A stretch of DNA of 64,000 nucleotides. Source: Leptospira meyeri. GTDB taxonomy: Bacteria > Spirochaetota > Leptospiria > Leptospirales > Leptospiraceae. Position numbers and translations under genes: made by a program. Below the pieces are notes generated by a model that had not been told where the DNA came from, ran no database searches, and saw only the letters and a list, made by a program, of their open reading frames with translations. The stretch covers positions 2,574,001 to 2,638,000 of the forward strand of contig NZ_SORO01000001.1 of NCBI RefSeq assembly GCF_004368965.1. The letters are read 5' to 3'. The stretch's first letter is position 1. Each line of letters begins with the position of its first letter. Shown here piece after piece: positions 47,601-56,624 of this stretch.

Positions 47601-47623
47601 TCTCTGGAGCCAAACTCCAGGGA
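47601..47623 (+). promoter_or_regulatory. Hairpin after csrA that covers the next gene's ribosome site
   Basis: TCTCTGGAG (47601-47609) pairs with CTCCAGGGA (47615-47623) with one G-T wobble and a 5-nt loop. The right arm contains AGGGAG, the ribosome site for the TTG start at 47636. The arms hold two GGA triplets. It may be a csrA terminator, an RNA switch on the acyltransferase gene, or both. Confidence 0.45.
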
Positions 47624-47635
47624 GATATTTTAGAA

Positions 47636-48310
47636 TTGAAACGTAGATTTTTAGTCTGGTTTTTACCACTGATCGTAGTCTGGTTCCAACGTTTGATTGG
47701 CTTTACTTCCAGATTTCGTTTTTTGACAAACGAACATTACGAAGAATTATTCAAAAATAAAAAACCTTTTATCTATTCAATTTGGCATACGAACGTTTTG
47801 TACTCTCCTTTTTTGCACAGGGGAAAAAACGTAGCAGTGTTAATTTCCGAATCGAAAGATGGGGATTATATTAACCAAGTCGTTCATCGGTTTGGAAATA
47901 CAAGTGTTCGGGGTAGTAGTTCGAAAGGTGGGTCGAAAGCATTAAAGGCTGTGATCCAACATTTAAAGAAAGGATTGCCGGCTGCTTTTACACCCGATGG
48001 CCCACGTGGTCCAGCCTTCATTGTCCAACCAGGAATCATTGCCGCAGCACAAGTCACACAAGTTCCTATCGTTCCCTTTCATTATGAATGCAGTAGGCAA
48101 TGGATTTTAGAAAGAGCCTGGGACAAACATAGAGTTCCAAAACCTTTTACAACTTTTGTTGTTTCTTATGGAGAACCTATTTCAGTTCCTCGTGATTTAA
48201 ATGAAGAAGAGTTTGAAGCGATCCGTCTAAAAGTAGAAGAAGCAATGTTGAATAATCGAAATCTTGCTATAAGAGAAGCAGAACGAATTCATAAAGGAGA
48301 ATCCCAATGA
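47636..48310 (+). CDS. DUF374-type lysophospholipid acyltransferase
   Basis: A 224-residue protein of the LPLAT superfamily. The DUF374 blocks are [14 protein letters not shown] (catalytic His), [35 protein letters not shown] and PIVPFHYE. It probably attaches an acyl or sugar-lipid group at the inner membrane, possibly on lipid A or a Kdo-linked core. The start is TTG 47636 with its ribosome site inside a hairpin. It overlaps the OsmC gene by 4 bp. Confidence 0.85.
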   Translation: MKRRFLVWFLPLIVVWFQRLIGFTSRFRFLTNEHYEELFKNKKPFIYSIWHTNVLYSPFLHRGKNVAVLISESKDGDYINQVVHRFGNTSVRGSSSKGGSKALKAVIQHLKKGLPAAFTPDGPRGPAFIVQPGIIAAAQVTQVPIVPFHYECSRQWILERAWDKHRVPKPFTTFVVSYGEPISVPRDLNEEEFEAIRLKVEEAMLNNRNLAIREAERIHKGESQ

Positions 48311-48711
48311 CAGCAGTGTTTGAAGACAAGGTGGTGGTTTCTACTGCCAAAACAAAGTATGAAACAAAAATCTCTGCAGGAAAACATACATGGGTAGCTG
48401 ATGAACCAAAAGATAAAGAAGGAACGGATCTTGGGCCTATGCCTATGGAATTACTTGCCTCCTCTTTGGGTGCCTGCACTTCCATTACAATCAGGATGTA
48501 TGCCGACCGAAAAGAATATCCCTTAGATTCCGTAGAAGTTCATGTAACAATTGATAAACGATCTCCAGAGGATCATAAATTTACAAGAGTTGTTGTTCTT
48601 TCTGGAAACCTAAGTAAAGAACAACGGGAAAGATTACTTTCCGTTGCCAATGCTTGTCCAGTTCACAAACTTTTGTCTGGAAAAATTGAAATCGAAACGA
48701 ACTTGGGTTAG
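48307..48711 (+). CDS. OsmC-family peroxiredoxin-like protein
   Basis: A 134-residue OsmC/YhfA fold protein. [24 protein letters not shown] carries the first redox Cys, and [12 protein letters not shown] carries the second. The pair reduces organic peroxides in characterised members. It starts with an ATGA overlap of the acyltransferase gene, so it is the last gene of the flagellar-to-OsmC run. The substrate could be lipid peroxides, in keeping with its neighbour, but this is a guess. Confidence 0.87.
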   Translation: MTAVFEDKVVVSTAKTKYETKISAGKHTWVADEPKDKEGTDLGPMPMELLASSLGACTSITIRMYADRKEYPLDSVEVHVTIDKRSPEDHKFTRVVVLSGNLSKEQRERLLSVANACPVHKLLSGKIEIETNLG

Positions 48712-48721
48712 TGAATGACCA

Positions 48722-49549
48722 CTAAACCCACAAAGGAATCACCGTAGCGGAACCACCATCCCATTCGATTTTTGTGTGGAAATGTTTTCCTTCACGAATC
48801 CTTGGGACTTTGGCACCGTTCACATAGAAGGTTCCGCCTGTGTATTCGTGCGTTTCTCTTTCTTTCTTTTTGCTAATCGAATGGTGCATATGACCGGAAA
48901 GAACCAGAGGGACTTTTTTCCCAATGGATTTGGCATAACGAATGGCTTCCGTAAGGTCCAAATCTCCCCAGTCTCCACCTTCTTTTTTAAACTCGGCTCC
49001 ATAGATCGAATTTTTGGCAGCACCTAACCCAAAAGGTCCGTTATGCGAAAGAAAGAATAAATTTTTTTCTTTGGTTCCGTCGATCAGTCGTTTGTATTTT
49101 TCGATCGAAGTTTCCATATTTGAAACCATATAAGATTTTGTTAGATAGGGTTTAAAACTAAGACCTCCGCCCATCGCATGAGGACGACCCACGATGAGGC
49201 TTAAATCATTTTCTTGTGATAAAACTAAAGAACTATAACCCAGTAGTGAGATGGGTTTTACAAGTTCCGAAAGATTTCGCATCCTCCTGTTTTGGCCAAT
49301 TTGACCAGAGTGAATGAGGACTTTTGATTGGATCACTTCTCCAATGATGGACGTTAAACTCATCCCATCCCAATTCCCAGGAATCATATACGCACGTTTG
49401 GTGAGACCTTGGAACGATAGTTTTCCTAGTTTTGGGTTCCCACGTAGATCCCCTGTAAAGAACAAACAATCATAATCCGAAGCATTGAAGTATTCGATAT
49501 CTTTCTGGTTCCAATATCCGTGGATGTCACCGATCAATGCAAATTTCAT
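48722..49549 (-). CDS. Calcineurin-like metallophosphoesterase
   Basis: A 275-residue cytoplasmic phosphoesterase. It has the five metal motifs GDIHGYW, FTGDLRG, PGNWDG, FLSHNGPFG and SGHMHH, which give two metal sites. The substrate is not predictable: cyclic nucleotides, phosphodiesters and nucleotides are all hydrolysed by the family. It follows the GH31 gene by 20 bp. Confidence 0.87.
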   Translation of the reverse strand: MKFALIGDIHGYWNQKDIEYFNASDYDCLFFTGDLRGNPKLGKLSFQGLTKRAYMIPGNWDGMSLTSIIGEVIQSKVLIHSGQIGQNRRMRNLSELVKPISLLGYSSLVLSQENDLSLIVGRPHAMGGGLSFKPYLTKSYMVSNMETSIEKYKRLIDGTKEKNLFFLSHNGPFGLGAAKNSIYGAEFKKEGGDWGDLDLTEAIRYAKSIGKKVPLVLSGHMHHSISKKKERETHEYTGGTFYVNGAKVPRIREGKHFHTKIEWDGGSATVIPLWV

Positions 49550-49569
49550 TTTGGTATCTCTTTTATTAA

Positions 49570-51804
49570 TTAATCTTTATTGCGAATAGAACTTATGGAA
49601 GAACGAATGAGTCCTTCCGATTTGCCGCCCACTCGAATGAATGCAGGAGGTTTACCGATGGGGGCTGGGACTTGGATTTTTCTATATCCATCGTAAGTGG
49701 TTCCTGTCCAAATATGTTGCCATCTACCACGCGGAAGATAAACATCCTGTACGATCTCATCACTTTTCACAACAGGGGCCACAAGAAGGTCATCTCCTAA
49801 AAAAAACTGGTATTTGTATTTTAATAAATTTTTATCTTCAGGCTCTACCAAGTAATTGTGTCGGACAACAGGGATTCCCGTTACCGATGCTTCTTCCACC
49901 AAACTTTGAATATATGGTTTAAGAGCAAAATGAATTCTTGCAATTTTTGCAAAAAGAGTCACGGTATCTTCATCTCCGAGGGACTTGGTTCCATCTGGTT
50001 TGGTATAGGTATATACCTGCCAGTTTTTGAGCGGTTTATTTCCTTCGTGGGTTCTAAAAACCGGTGTAAAGGCTGAAGCTTCGGCCCATCGCAAAAGAAG
50101 TTCTTTGGATCTATGATAATTACGGAGTGGGTTTGTAATGGTTGTGTATCCACCGATATCACTATGGTTGAGCGCATAACCACTGATACCTGAGCTTGTG
50201 AGTCCAATGATGGAAGATGGAAGTCCGTCATTGGTTCCGAAACTTACCATCTGGTCTCCTTCCCAAAAGAGAGTAGAATATGCATTGGAATAACTGTATC
50301 CCGCACGGGTGAAAAAAACGATTTTTCCTTCCATCCCAGCTTCTTTAATGGCTTCCCGATTGATTCTTGCCCAATCGACGGGATACCGGTTGTGATAGAT
50401 TTTGGCATCGATTCCCGAATATAATTTTGCATCATAAGGCAACCATTCTCCAAAATCAGCCATCCAACCAGAAAGACCCATTCCAATCATATTTTTTTTG
50501 ATTAGTTCTTTGGTCCAACGAACCGCTGCCGGGTTTGTTAGGTCAATCAGGTAGGCAGGGAACCCAACGGTTTGGATAAGATAGTCTTCTCCGCTTTGAT
50601 TTTTTACTAGATATCCTTTTGCTTTCGCTTCCGTTAAGAGTGGGTTTGTAAAATCATCATTTGGTTTTTTAGGATCTGTATCTGCAAGGAAGGAGTTAAT
50701 GTAACCTAACACATGTACATTTTGATCATTCATTGATTTCACAAATTTTTTAAATTCAGGATACAAAGTATCATCCGCATACCAACGCCATTTGAGTTGG
50801 TCTCCAAAATTAGTGACACGTCGCCCACACCAATCTTGGATCCAAAGGGCTGTCACAGGATTTCCAGCATCTTTTGCTTGTTTAACGATGGCAGAAACTT
50901 TTTCTGATCCGCCTTGGACGCCAAGCCATGTGCCGTAAGCCCAATCCGGAAGTTTTGGGAATCTGCCTGTTTTTTTGGTATAAGCTTCGATGAGTGATTT
51001 GGAAGACGATCCAATCCAAATGGTTCCGGAGAGAGATTTCTCTGATTGAAAATCCCAAAATTCTACTTTGGTTTTTTTGGAATCACTAAAATCAAAATTT
51101 GCATAACCGCTGTTTTCGAAAAAAACAGAACGGTTTTCGGAAGTGATGTAATGGGGGATGGGTGCGTATGTTGTATATGCGTTTCCACCAGCCCCTGCCA
51201 AAAGATTTGCTCCTGTAGTGATGGGTTGGTCACCACGTCCCACCCCTTGTTCCTCCGTAAATAAAAAGGGAGTTTTTCCTTTGAGTTCATCATAGGTAAA
51301 CTGTTCCCCTAACCCAAAAATCTTTTCTTCTGGAGAAGAAACATAATGCAGGTGGATTCTATTTAAGGAAGGATCAGAAATAGCGATTTTGAATTCAACC
51401 TCCATATCTGATTTGGTTTGGAAATGAAGTTGATAATCGGTGAAACAATCTTTTCCGGTTAACTTCCCTTTGATGGAAATCTTTCCTGGTTCCTTTATGA
51501 CTTCGTCTATGGATTGATTGTTGCAAGATTTTTGTAGGTTCTCTTTGAATTGAAACGAAGCCATTCTGTATTTGGATATTGTTTCTTTGGTGAAGGACAA
51601 AAGAAATGGCTCTTCGAGAGAAAGTTTGATAAAGTCTTTTCCCAGGGAATGGTTTCTTAACGTGAATTCATTTTTGGATTGAATCCATTGTACTTTTTGA
51701 GTGAGGGAGTATGATTCTTCCGAAACCGGAAGATTTGAAACGATGCGGGAAGCGCATTCCAAAAAGAACAGTGATAGAGATAAGGATATAAAACGAAATA
51801 CCAT
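49570..51804 (-). CDS. Exported GH31 glycosidase, sulfoquinovosidase (YihQ)-like
   Basis: A 744-residue family 31 glycoside hydrolase. The nucleophile is Asp450 in GWMADFGEWLP and the acid/base is Asp517 in FWEGDQ. From about residue 315 to 730 it follows E. coli YihQ closely as I recall it: WIQDWCGRRVTNFG (Arg329 at the sulfonate-binding Arg position), HHSDIGGYTT-like NHSDIGGYTT, FRTHEGN, and APIGKPPAF. Unlike cytoplasmic YihQ it has a hydrophobic N-terminal signal ending at Cys17, although Glu16 makes the lipobox doubtful. It probably cleaves an alpha-glycoside outside the cytoplasm. Substrate specificity is inferred. Confidence 0.85.
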   Translation of the reverse strand: MVFRFISLSLSLFFLECASRIVSNLPVSEESYSLTQKVQWIQSKNEFTLRNHSLGKDFIKLSLEEPFLLSFTKETISKYRMASFQFKENLQKSCNNQSIDEVIKEPGKISIKGKLTGKDCFTDYQLHFQTKSDMEVEFKIAISDPSLNRIHLHYVSSPEEKIFGLGEQFTYDELKGKTPFLFTEEQGVGRGDQPITTGANLLAGAGGNAYTTYAPIPHYITSENRSVFFENSGYANFDFSDSKKTKVEFWDFQSEKSLSGTIWIGSSSKSLIEAYTKKTGRFPKLPDWAYGTWLGVQGGSEKVSAIVKQAKDAGNPVTALWIQDWCGRRVTNFGDQLKWRWYADDTLYPEFKKFVKSMNDQNVHVLGYINSFLADTDPKKPNDDFTNPLLTEAKAKGYLVKNQSGEDYLIQTVGFPAYLIDLTNPAAVRWTKELIKKNMIGMGLSGWMADFGEWLPYDAKLYSGIDAKIYHNRYPVDWARINREAIKEAGMEGKIVFFTRAGYSYSNAYSTLFWEGDQMVSFGTNDGLPSSIIGLTSSGISGYALNHSDIGGYTTITNPLRNYHRSKELLLRWAEASAFTPVFRTHEGNKPLKNWQVYTYTKPDGTKSLGDEDTVTLFAKIARIHFALKPYIQSLVEEASVTGIPVVRHNYLVEPEDKNLLKYKYQFFLGDDLLVAPVVKSDEIVQDVYLPRGRWQHIWTGTTYDGYRKIQVPAPIGKPPAFIRVGGKSEGLIRSSISSIRNKD

Positions 51805-51840
51805 CGACCCCTCCAGGAGCAGAGATTAGTGGATCGATGG
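51801..51840 (-). promoter_or_regulatory. Hairpin enclosing the GH31 start codon and ribosome site
   Basis: TCGATGG at the minus-strand start (51801-51807) pairs with CCATCGA (51834-51840). Inside it, CTCC and GGAG can pair across a single T, covering the strong ribosome site GGAGGGG that lies 3 nt before the ATG. The fold could limit translation of GH31 unless opened. It is seen by eye only. Confidence 0.4.
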
Positions 51841-51863
51841 TTTATCGTTTCGTAAATTCTTTT

Positions 51864-52712
51864 TTAAACTTTCTTGCGATCCAATCCGCCCACACGAGGT
51901 GCTGCGGCTGCCCCTTGTTTGACACCAAACACTGCCACCGCTTGTTTCGGTAGACTTGATTTTCTCCATTCAAACCAAGAACCTTGGTAGGTAGTGACAT
52001 CAATATAACCCGCTTCGCGAAGCATGAGTGCGAGTAAACATGAGCGAGCACCATTGTAATCATAAATCACAGTGGGTCGTTCTGGCATAAAAGGAAATCC
52101 ATTCAGGCGTTTTTTGAAAAGAGAACGTTCGATGAGGTTTGCTTCCCCATCATATAAATTTCTCCAATCCCATAAAAAAGCACCAGGCAAACGTCCACAA
52201 AGAGTTCCTTCTTCTGGAGCCGTAAGCCTTGGCAATCGCCCTTCGTATTCTTCCATTGTCCTTGCATCAAAGATTTGGAGTTTGGTAAGATTTCGTTCCA
52301 TAAAGGCTTTGTCCACGACACCTTCAATTGGTTTTACTTTGTCAGCGATTGGAGGCTCAATTTTGAGATCGCCTTTTGCTTTATTGCCTGTTACAGGCCA
52401 TTTTTGGCCAAGAACATAAGCATCCTTAATTCCCATTCCACGGAGTAAATACACCATCCGAGTGGAAAACATTCCCATTCCTTCATCGAAAACAATGATT
52501 CGGTTTTTTTTTGATTTTTGAAATTCTTGTACGACTGCCACCATCGGTCCGTACAATTTCTTTTGGGATTCTGGATCAGATCCGAATGCTTTTTTGATAA
52601 ATGGATAGTAGTAAGCACCTTCCAAAGTTTCTTCTTCATATGCTGATTGGGAACGACAATCGATGAGGAAGTCACCAGGTTCTATTTCGGTTTTTAGAAA
52701 GTTCCAGTTCAA
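51864..52712 (-). CDS. Tandem rhodanese-domain protein lacking the catalytic cysteine
   Basis: A 282-residue protein with two rhodanese domains (about 1-110 and 130-250), the layout of thiosulfate or mercaptopyruvate sulfurtransferases. In the active-site loop of the second domain, [11 protein letters not shown], Asp218 stands where the persulfide-forming Cys normally lies in Tyr-Cys-x2-Gly. The nearest cysteine, Cys225, is seven residues later. Normal sulfur transfer is therefore doubtful. The start is TTG 52712 with AGGAG 10 nt upstream. GH31 follows after 59 bp. Confidence 0.85.
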   Translation of the reverse strand: MNWNFLKTEIEPGDFLIDCRSQSAYEEETLEGAYYYPFIKKAFGSDPESQKKLYGPMVAVVQEFQKSKKNRIIVFDEGMGMFSTRMVYLLRGMGIKDAYVLGQKWPVTGNKAKGDLKIEPPIADKVKPIEGVVDKAFMERNLTKLQIFDARTMEEYEGRLPRLTAPEEGTLCGRLPGAFLWDWRNLYDGEANLIERSLFKKRLNGFPFMPERPTVIYDYNGARSCLLALMLREAGYIDVTTYQGSWFEWRKSSLPKQAVAVFGVKQGAAAAPRVGGLDRKKV

Positions 52713-52884
52713 AAAAGTATTCTCCTATTTCTTACATTACTTTTCCACCCCTCGAATTTTTGAAAGTCTGAAAACCAAAAAAAAAGTTCATCTCTGGTTT
52801 GAGACATAATGAGAAAAGAAATCAATTGGATGCCAGTTGATTCTGCTAGGGGAACCAGCCGATAATTTGTACAATCGGTATTTC

Positions 52885-53760
52885 ATGATTAGGCAGATGC
52901 ACATATACTTTGGATTGATTTTGTTTCTTTTGGCAACGGGCGTTGTTTTTGCGGACCGCACAAAGATTTACCCATCGTTGCATTCGCTAAAGAATGAAGT
53001 GGAATCATGGAAGGAAAAAAAACCATCCGCACAAATCAAAAAACAGATTCGTACTCATCAAAATTTTCTGATGGAGGATGAAACTTGCCATATAGAACCT
53101 GCATCGCACATTTCATCCGTCACTTACTTTCGATTTAGTTGTCAAACTGGATCGGAACCTCTTCTCATCCAATTCCGTTCCAATCAAAAAAGGAAAATTG
53201 AAGTTGGTAAGGGTAAGTTTCAATTGAGAGCAATCCATCATATAGGAAAAAAACAATATTTAGAAATTGAAACCGGACTTGTTTTGAGCGAAACAAAAAC
53301 ACAATCTAGATTGAATGTTGATGATACTGAATTGGATTATCCTTCGAAAAAACAAGTTTCCAGTGTCTTGGAAAATAAACCAACCATCAACTCAAATAAA
53401 CCCATTCAAAATCCTAATTTATTTTATTTTAAGTCCGTATCCCAAAATCCAAAAAGAAGAAAGGAAGTCCCCTCAGATATTGAAGTGTTTTTTGATACTT
53501 CTTGTCCATTGGAGTTTATCGAAAAGGATCAAAGTTTCTACTGGGACCAAACAGTTTCCTTTGTTTTTCGTATCACATGCATTCGCGATTCAGCCTATAG
53601 TTTGATCCGTGTACCATCGACTGCATCTGGTGATTTAGTTGCCTCAAATACAATTTGGAAAGATCCGAAACCTGGTGACCGTGTGTTAGGAACTGCCGTC
53701 TTAAAAAAGATCACAGAAACTCAAACCTTTTGGGAGAAAATTGTTTTGTATTATGAATAA
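52885..53760 (+). CDS. Exported protein of unknown function, first gene of a Deg-protease operon
   Basis: A 291-residue protein from ATG 52885 (ATG 52897 is also possible) with a signal peptide ending GVVFADRT. The mature part is Lys/Ser-rich with a few Cys residues (DETCHIEP, RFSCQTG, DTSCPLEF, RITCIRD) that could form two disulfides. I do not recognise a domain. Its 3' end overlaps the protease gene by 8 bp, so it is probably made together with the protease. The spacer before it (52713-52884) shows only weak hairpins. Confidence 0.7.
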   Translation: MIRQMHIYFGLILFLLATGVVFADRTKIYPSLHSLKNEVESWKEKKPSAQIKKQIRTHQNFLMEDETCHIEPASHISSVTYFRFSCQTGSEPLLIQFRSNQKRKIEVGKGKFQLRAIHHIGKKQYLEIETGLVLSETKTQSRLNVDDTELDYPSKKQVSSVLENKPTINSNKPIQNPNLFYFKSVSQNPKRRKEVPSDIEVFFDTSCPLEFIEKDQSFYWDQTVSFVFRITCIRDSAYSLIRVPSTASGDLVASNTIWKDPKPGDRVLGTAVLKKITETQTFWEKIVLYYE

Positions 53761-55210
53761 ATTTTTTAAACTCTCTATTCTATTTTTTCTTTTGAACCAC
53801 TCGTTGTTTGCTCAAGCAGATCCAGAGCCAGCAGTAGATTCTATATTCCGATCTGTGGTTCTCATTCGCAATGAGGGGTTTAATACAGAAAACAAAACAC
53901 AACCATGGATGAAAAAGAATTTGTACACTGGATTTGGATCAGGCCTCGTTTTGCCAAATCAAACCATTTTGACAAATGCTCATGTGGTTCGTGATGCCAA
54001 ACGAATTCTTGTAAAAAGTAGTTTTACTAAAAAAGAATATTTAGCAGATGTTAAATATATCGGTTATGATTGTGATTTGGCTTTATTACAGGTCAATGAT
54101 CCTGATTTTTCAGAACAAACCACAACTCTCTCTTTTTTAGAAGGTATCCCAAACTTAGGATCAGATGTATTACTTTTAGGTTTCCCGAATGGAAATGATA
54201 GTTTGTCAGTGGAAAAAGGATCGATTCTTCGATTTGAAAAAAATCGATACACTTACTCCGGGTTAGACTATCGTAACGTATTAAAAATCAATGCGAATAT
54301 CCAACCAGGAAATTCAGGTGGGCCAGCTGTTCAAAATGGAAAGGTAGTGGGTTTGGTTTTTCAAATTAGCACATTGGAACAAGGGATTGCTTATTTAATA
54401 TCAAATGATATCATTCGTCATTTTTTAGAAGATATCGCAGATGGGAAGTATGATGGGTTTCCTAACATTGGATTCACTTTTCAAAATGGAAATCCAAAAA
54501 GTTTAAAACAAGCAATGAAGGTTCCGGCCAATCAATCAGGCATTTTTGTGAACCGAATATATCCTTCTTCAACGTTTTCGAAAGTCTTAAAAGAAAAGGA
54601 TTTTGTATTCGCAGTGGATAATTTGCCTCTTTCCAATGATGGGGAAATTTCCGAGTCCAATAAAAAAGAATTCATCATTGATTGGGTCGAAAACAAACAG
54701 CTAAATTCCAAAGTGGCAGTCAGCTATTATAGAGCAGGAAAACGATATGATGCAGAAGTGAATCTTCAAAAAAACTATGCATTAGATTTGTATCGTGATT
54801 CTACGGAAGATTATTTTTTACAGGCAGGATTTGTTTTCCAGCCCATCACTAGGTCCTTTTTCCATTCAGAAGATGGAGACTTGGATAGTTCTTTAAAATA
54901 TCATTATAGTTATTTCATTCAAGATTTATTATACAGGTATACAACTCGAGATATTGTTTTGAGTTATACATTCAATGATCCTGAAACTTCAAAGTATAAA
55001 AAGTATAAATATAAAGTGGTTGAGTCGATTAACGGAAGAATACCGAAAGATTTAAATGAATTTAAAACTATCTGGAAAAATGAAAAAAAAGGTTTTATTG
55101 TCCTTCGGTTTCGAGGGATGGATTTGCCCATTGTGCTTAGGCCAGAGTCTATTTACCAAATGAACCAACGTGTGAAAAAAAGATATGGTGCCAATTATGA
55201 AGAGTTTTAA
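53753..55210 (+). CDS. Exported Deg/HtrA-type serine protease
   Basis: A 485-residue periplasmic protease from ATG 53753 with a signal peptide ending SLFAQA. The catalytic triad is His77 (TNAHVV), Asp108 (YDCDLALL) and Ser188 (QPGNSGGPAV). A PDZ-like domain follows (about 235-350). The C-terminal part (GFVFQPITRSFF, then VVESINGRIPKDLNEFKTIW) resembles the C-terminal domain of plant Deg9/Deg2-type proteases more than classic DegP. It probably degrades or processes envelope proteins. It overlaps both neighbouring genes. Confidence 0.85.
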   Translation: MNKFFKLSILFFLLNHSLFAQADPEPAVDSIFRSVVLIRNEGFNTENKTQPWMKKNLYTGFGSGLVLPNQTILTNAHVVRDAKRILVKSSFTKKEYLADVKYIGYDCDLALLQVNDPDFSEQTTTLSFLEGIPNLGSDVLLLGFPNGNDSLSVEKGSILRFEKNRYTYSGLDYRNVLKINANIQPGNSGGPAVQNGKVVGLVFQISTLEQGIAYLISNDIIRHFLEDIADGKYDGFPNIGFTFQNGNPKSLKQAMKVPANQSGIFVNRIYPSSTFSKVLKEKDFVFAVDNLPLSNDGEISESNKKEFIIDWVENKQLNSKVAVSYYRAGKRYDAEVNLQKNYALDLYRDSTEDYFLQAGFVFQPITRSFFHSEDGDLDSSLKYHYSYFIQDLLYRYTTRDIVLSYTFNDPETSKYKKYKYKVVESINGRIPKDLNEFKTIWKNEKKGFIVLRFRGMDLPIVLRPESIYQMNQRVKKRYGANYEEF

Positions 55211-56561
55211 ATATATTTTTCTAATTATTTCTATTTTTGCCACCTTACTTCCTATTGGTGCCGAAGAGTTTGAAGATAAACGTGTAATCGAATCAAAGAT
55301 CACATTCCAAAAAACAAGCCACCAAAATCCTTGGCTTGTAGGAGAACCTTATTCTAGAAAGTTAAATTTGATTTATATCGGAAAAGGACTTTTTTTTGGA
55401 GTCACTTTACCCAAACAAAATCCGGTATTTGCTGAATTTGAGTCTTTTGATTATTCAGTTCCAAAATTAGGGATCAAGTCTTATGATGAAGAAACAGGTT
55501 TTATTCTTTTGGAAACAAAAGAGATTCCCAAACTCCCTAAATCTGTGGTTTTGGATTCCAAGTCGGCAAACAAACATTGCCCAACAGGTAAGTCTCGTTA
55601 TGTATTTCTTCCGTTCTCAAAAACACCGATCAAAGTATTATTGCTTGAGAAAAAAACATCGGAAGATTCTGATTTTTTCTTCAAGAATCAAGTGTTATGT
55701 GGTGTAACCGTAGCAGAATATTTGATACCCACCGAATATGTAGAAACTTTTTATAGGACTGAAGGAAAACCATTTCCTCATCCAGGTTTGGTATTTGATG
55801 TCAATTTGACTCCGTCGGAACGTGAGTATTATTCTAAAAATAATACCAATCCACTTTTAGTAACGGAAGTGATCCCAGGTGTCGGGCCTGCATATAACCT
55901 GTTTCCTGGTGATTTAATTACAGAAATCAACGCAAGTCCTCTTGCTAAAATTGATGATTGGGATCGTACGGACAAAGTTTATGATTTGATATTGCGAAAA
56001 CCAAATGGCACATTGCGAGAATTAGGTGAATCGATACAATTAAAACTTCATAGAAATTTTCAAAATCAGAATGTAAGTTATGATTTGCGAGCATACGACT
56101 CAAATGATTTTTTAATTCCGGAAGAAGCCAAAAAACGAAAACCCCTGTATTTGATTGTAGGCGGATTTTTCTTTACGGAACTTACGAATGCATATTTGAA
56201 GGAGTTTGGCTCTGAATACCGAGTTAAGTCAGAAAAAAAACTAGTTTATCTTTCTGACTATTACCAAAAAAAAGTGCACCCTGTTCGTGAAAAGATCGTG
56301 ATTTTAAGTCGTGTTTTTCCCCTAGAAGGGAACCTAGGATACCAAGAATTTCAGGATTTGGTATTAGAGAAGGTAAACGGAACACGGGTCACGTCTCTCA
56401 GTCAATTAAAAACGCTTCTCCAATCGGAAGAGACCACCTACTATGCGTTTGAGCTTTCCGGTGGAAAAATCGCATTTTTTACACGTAGGGAAATTTTGGA
56501 TCTCCAACAAGAGTTACAACTGACTTATAAATTGGGCCGTGCCTACAACTTAGAAGATTAA
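55197..56561 (+). CDS. Exported Deg-like protein without protease motifs (pseudoprotease partner)
   Basis: A 454-residue exported protein from ATG 55197, overlapping the protease gene by 14 bp, with a signal peptide ending LLPIGAEE. The protease-like first part has no His-Asp-Ser motifs. A PDZ-like segment (LLVTEVIPGVGPAYNLFPGD) lies at about 220-290. The C-terminal region (VILSRVFPLEGNLGYQEFQD, then LEKVNGTRVTSLSQLKTLL) matches the Deg C-terminal domain. It may pair with the active protease as a substrate-binding or regulatory subunit. Confidence 0.75.
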   Translation: MKSFKYIFLIISIFATLLPIGAEEFEDKRVIESKITFQKTSHQNPWLVGEPYSRKLNLIYIGKGLFFGVTLPKQNPVFAEFESFDYSVPKLGIKSYDEETGFILLETKEIPKLPKSVVLDSKSANKHCPTGKSRYVFLPFSKTPIKVLLLEKKTSEDSDFFFKNQVLCGVTVAEYLIPTEYVETFYRTEGKPFPHPGLVFDVNLTPSEREYYSKNNTNPLLVTEVIPGVGPAYNLFPGDLITEINASPLAKIDDWDRTDKVYDLILRKPNGTLRELGESIQLKLHRNFQNQNVSYDLRAYDSNDFLIPEEAKKRKPLYLIVGGFFFTELTNAYLKEFGSEYRVKSEKKLVYLSDYYQKKVHPVREKIVILSRVFPLEGNLGYQEFQDLVLEKVNGTRVTSLSQLKTLLQSEETTYYAFELSGGKIAFFTRREILDLQQELQLTYKLGRAYNLED

Positions 56562-56593
56562 AACTTAAAAATAGATTTACAATTGTTATAGAT

Positions 56594-56620
56594 TGGAGTT
56601 CTCTTTACCCTAAGACTCCA
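56594..56620 (+). promoter_or_regulatory. Hairpin in the leader of the REC-HATPase gene
   Basis: TGGAGT (56594-56599) pairs with ACTCCA (56615-56620), and the loop is 15 nt. It ends 4 bp before ATG 56625. No Shine-Dalgarno is visible before that ATG. It may act as a terminator for the Deg operon or affect translation of the next gene. Confidence 0.35.
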
Positions 56621-56624
56621 TTCT

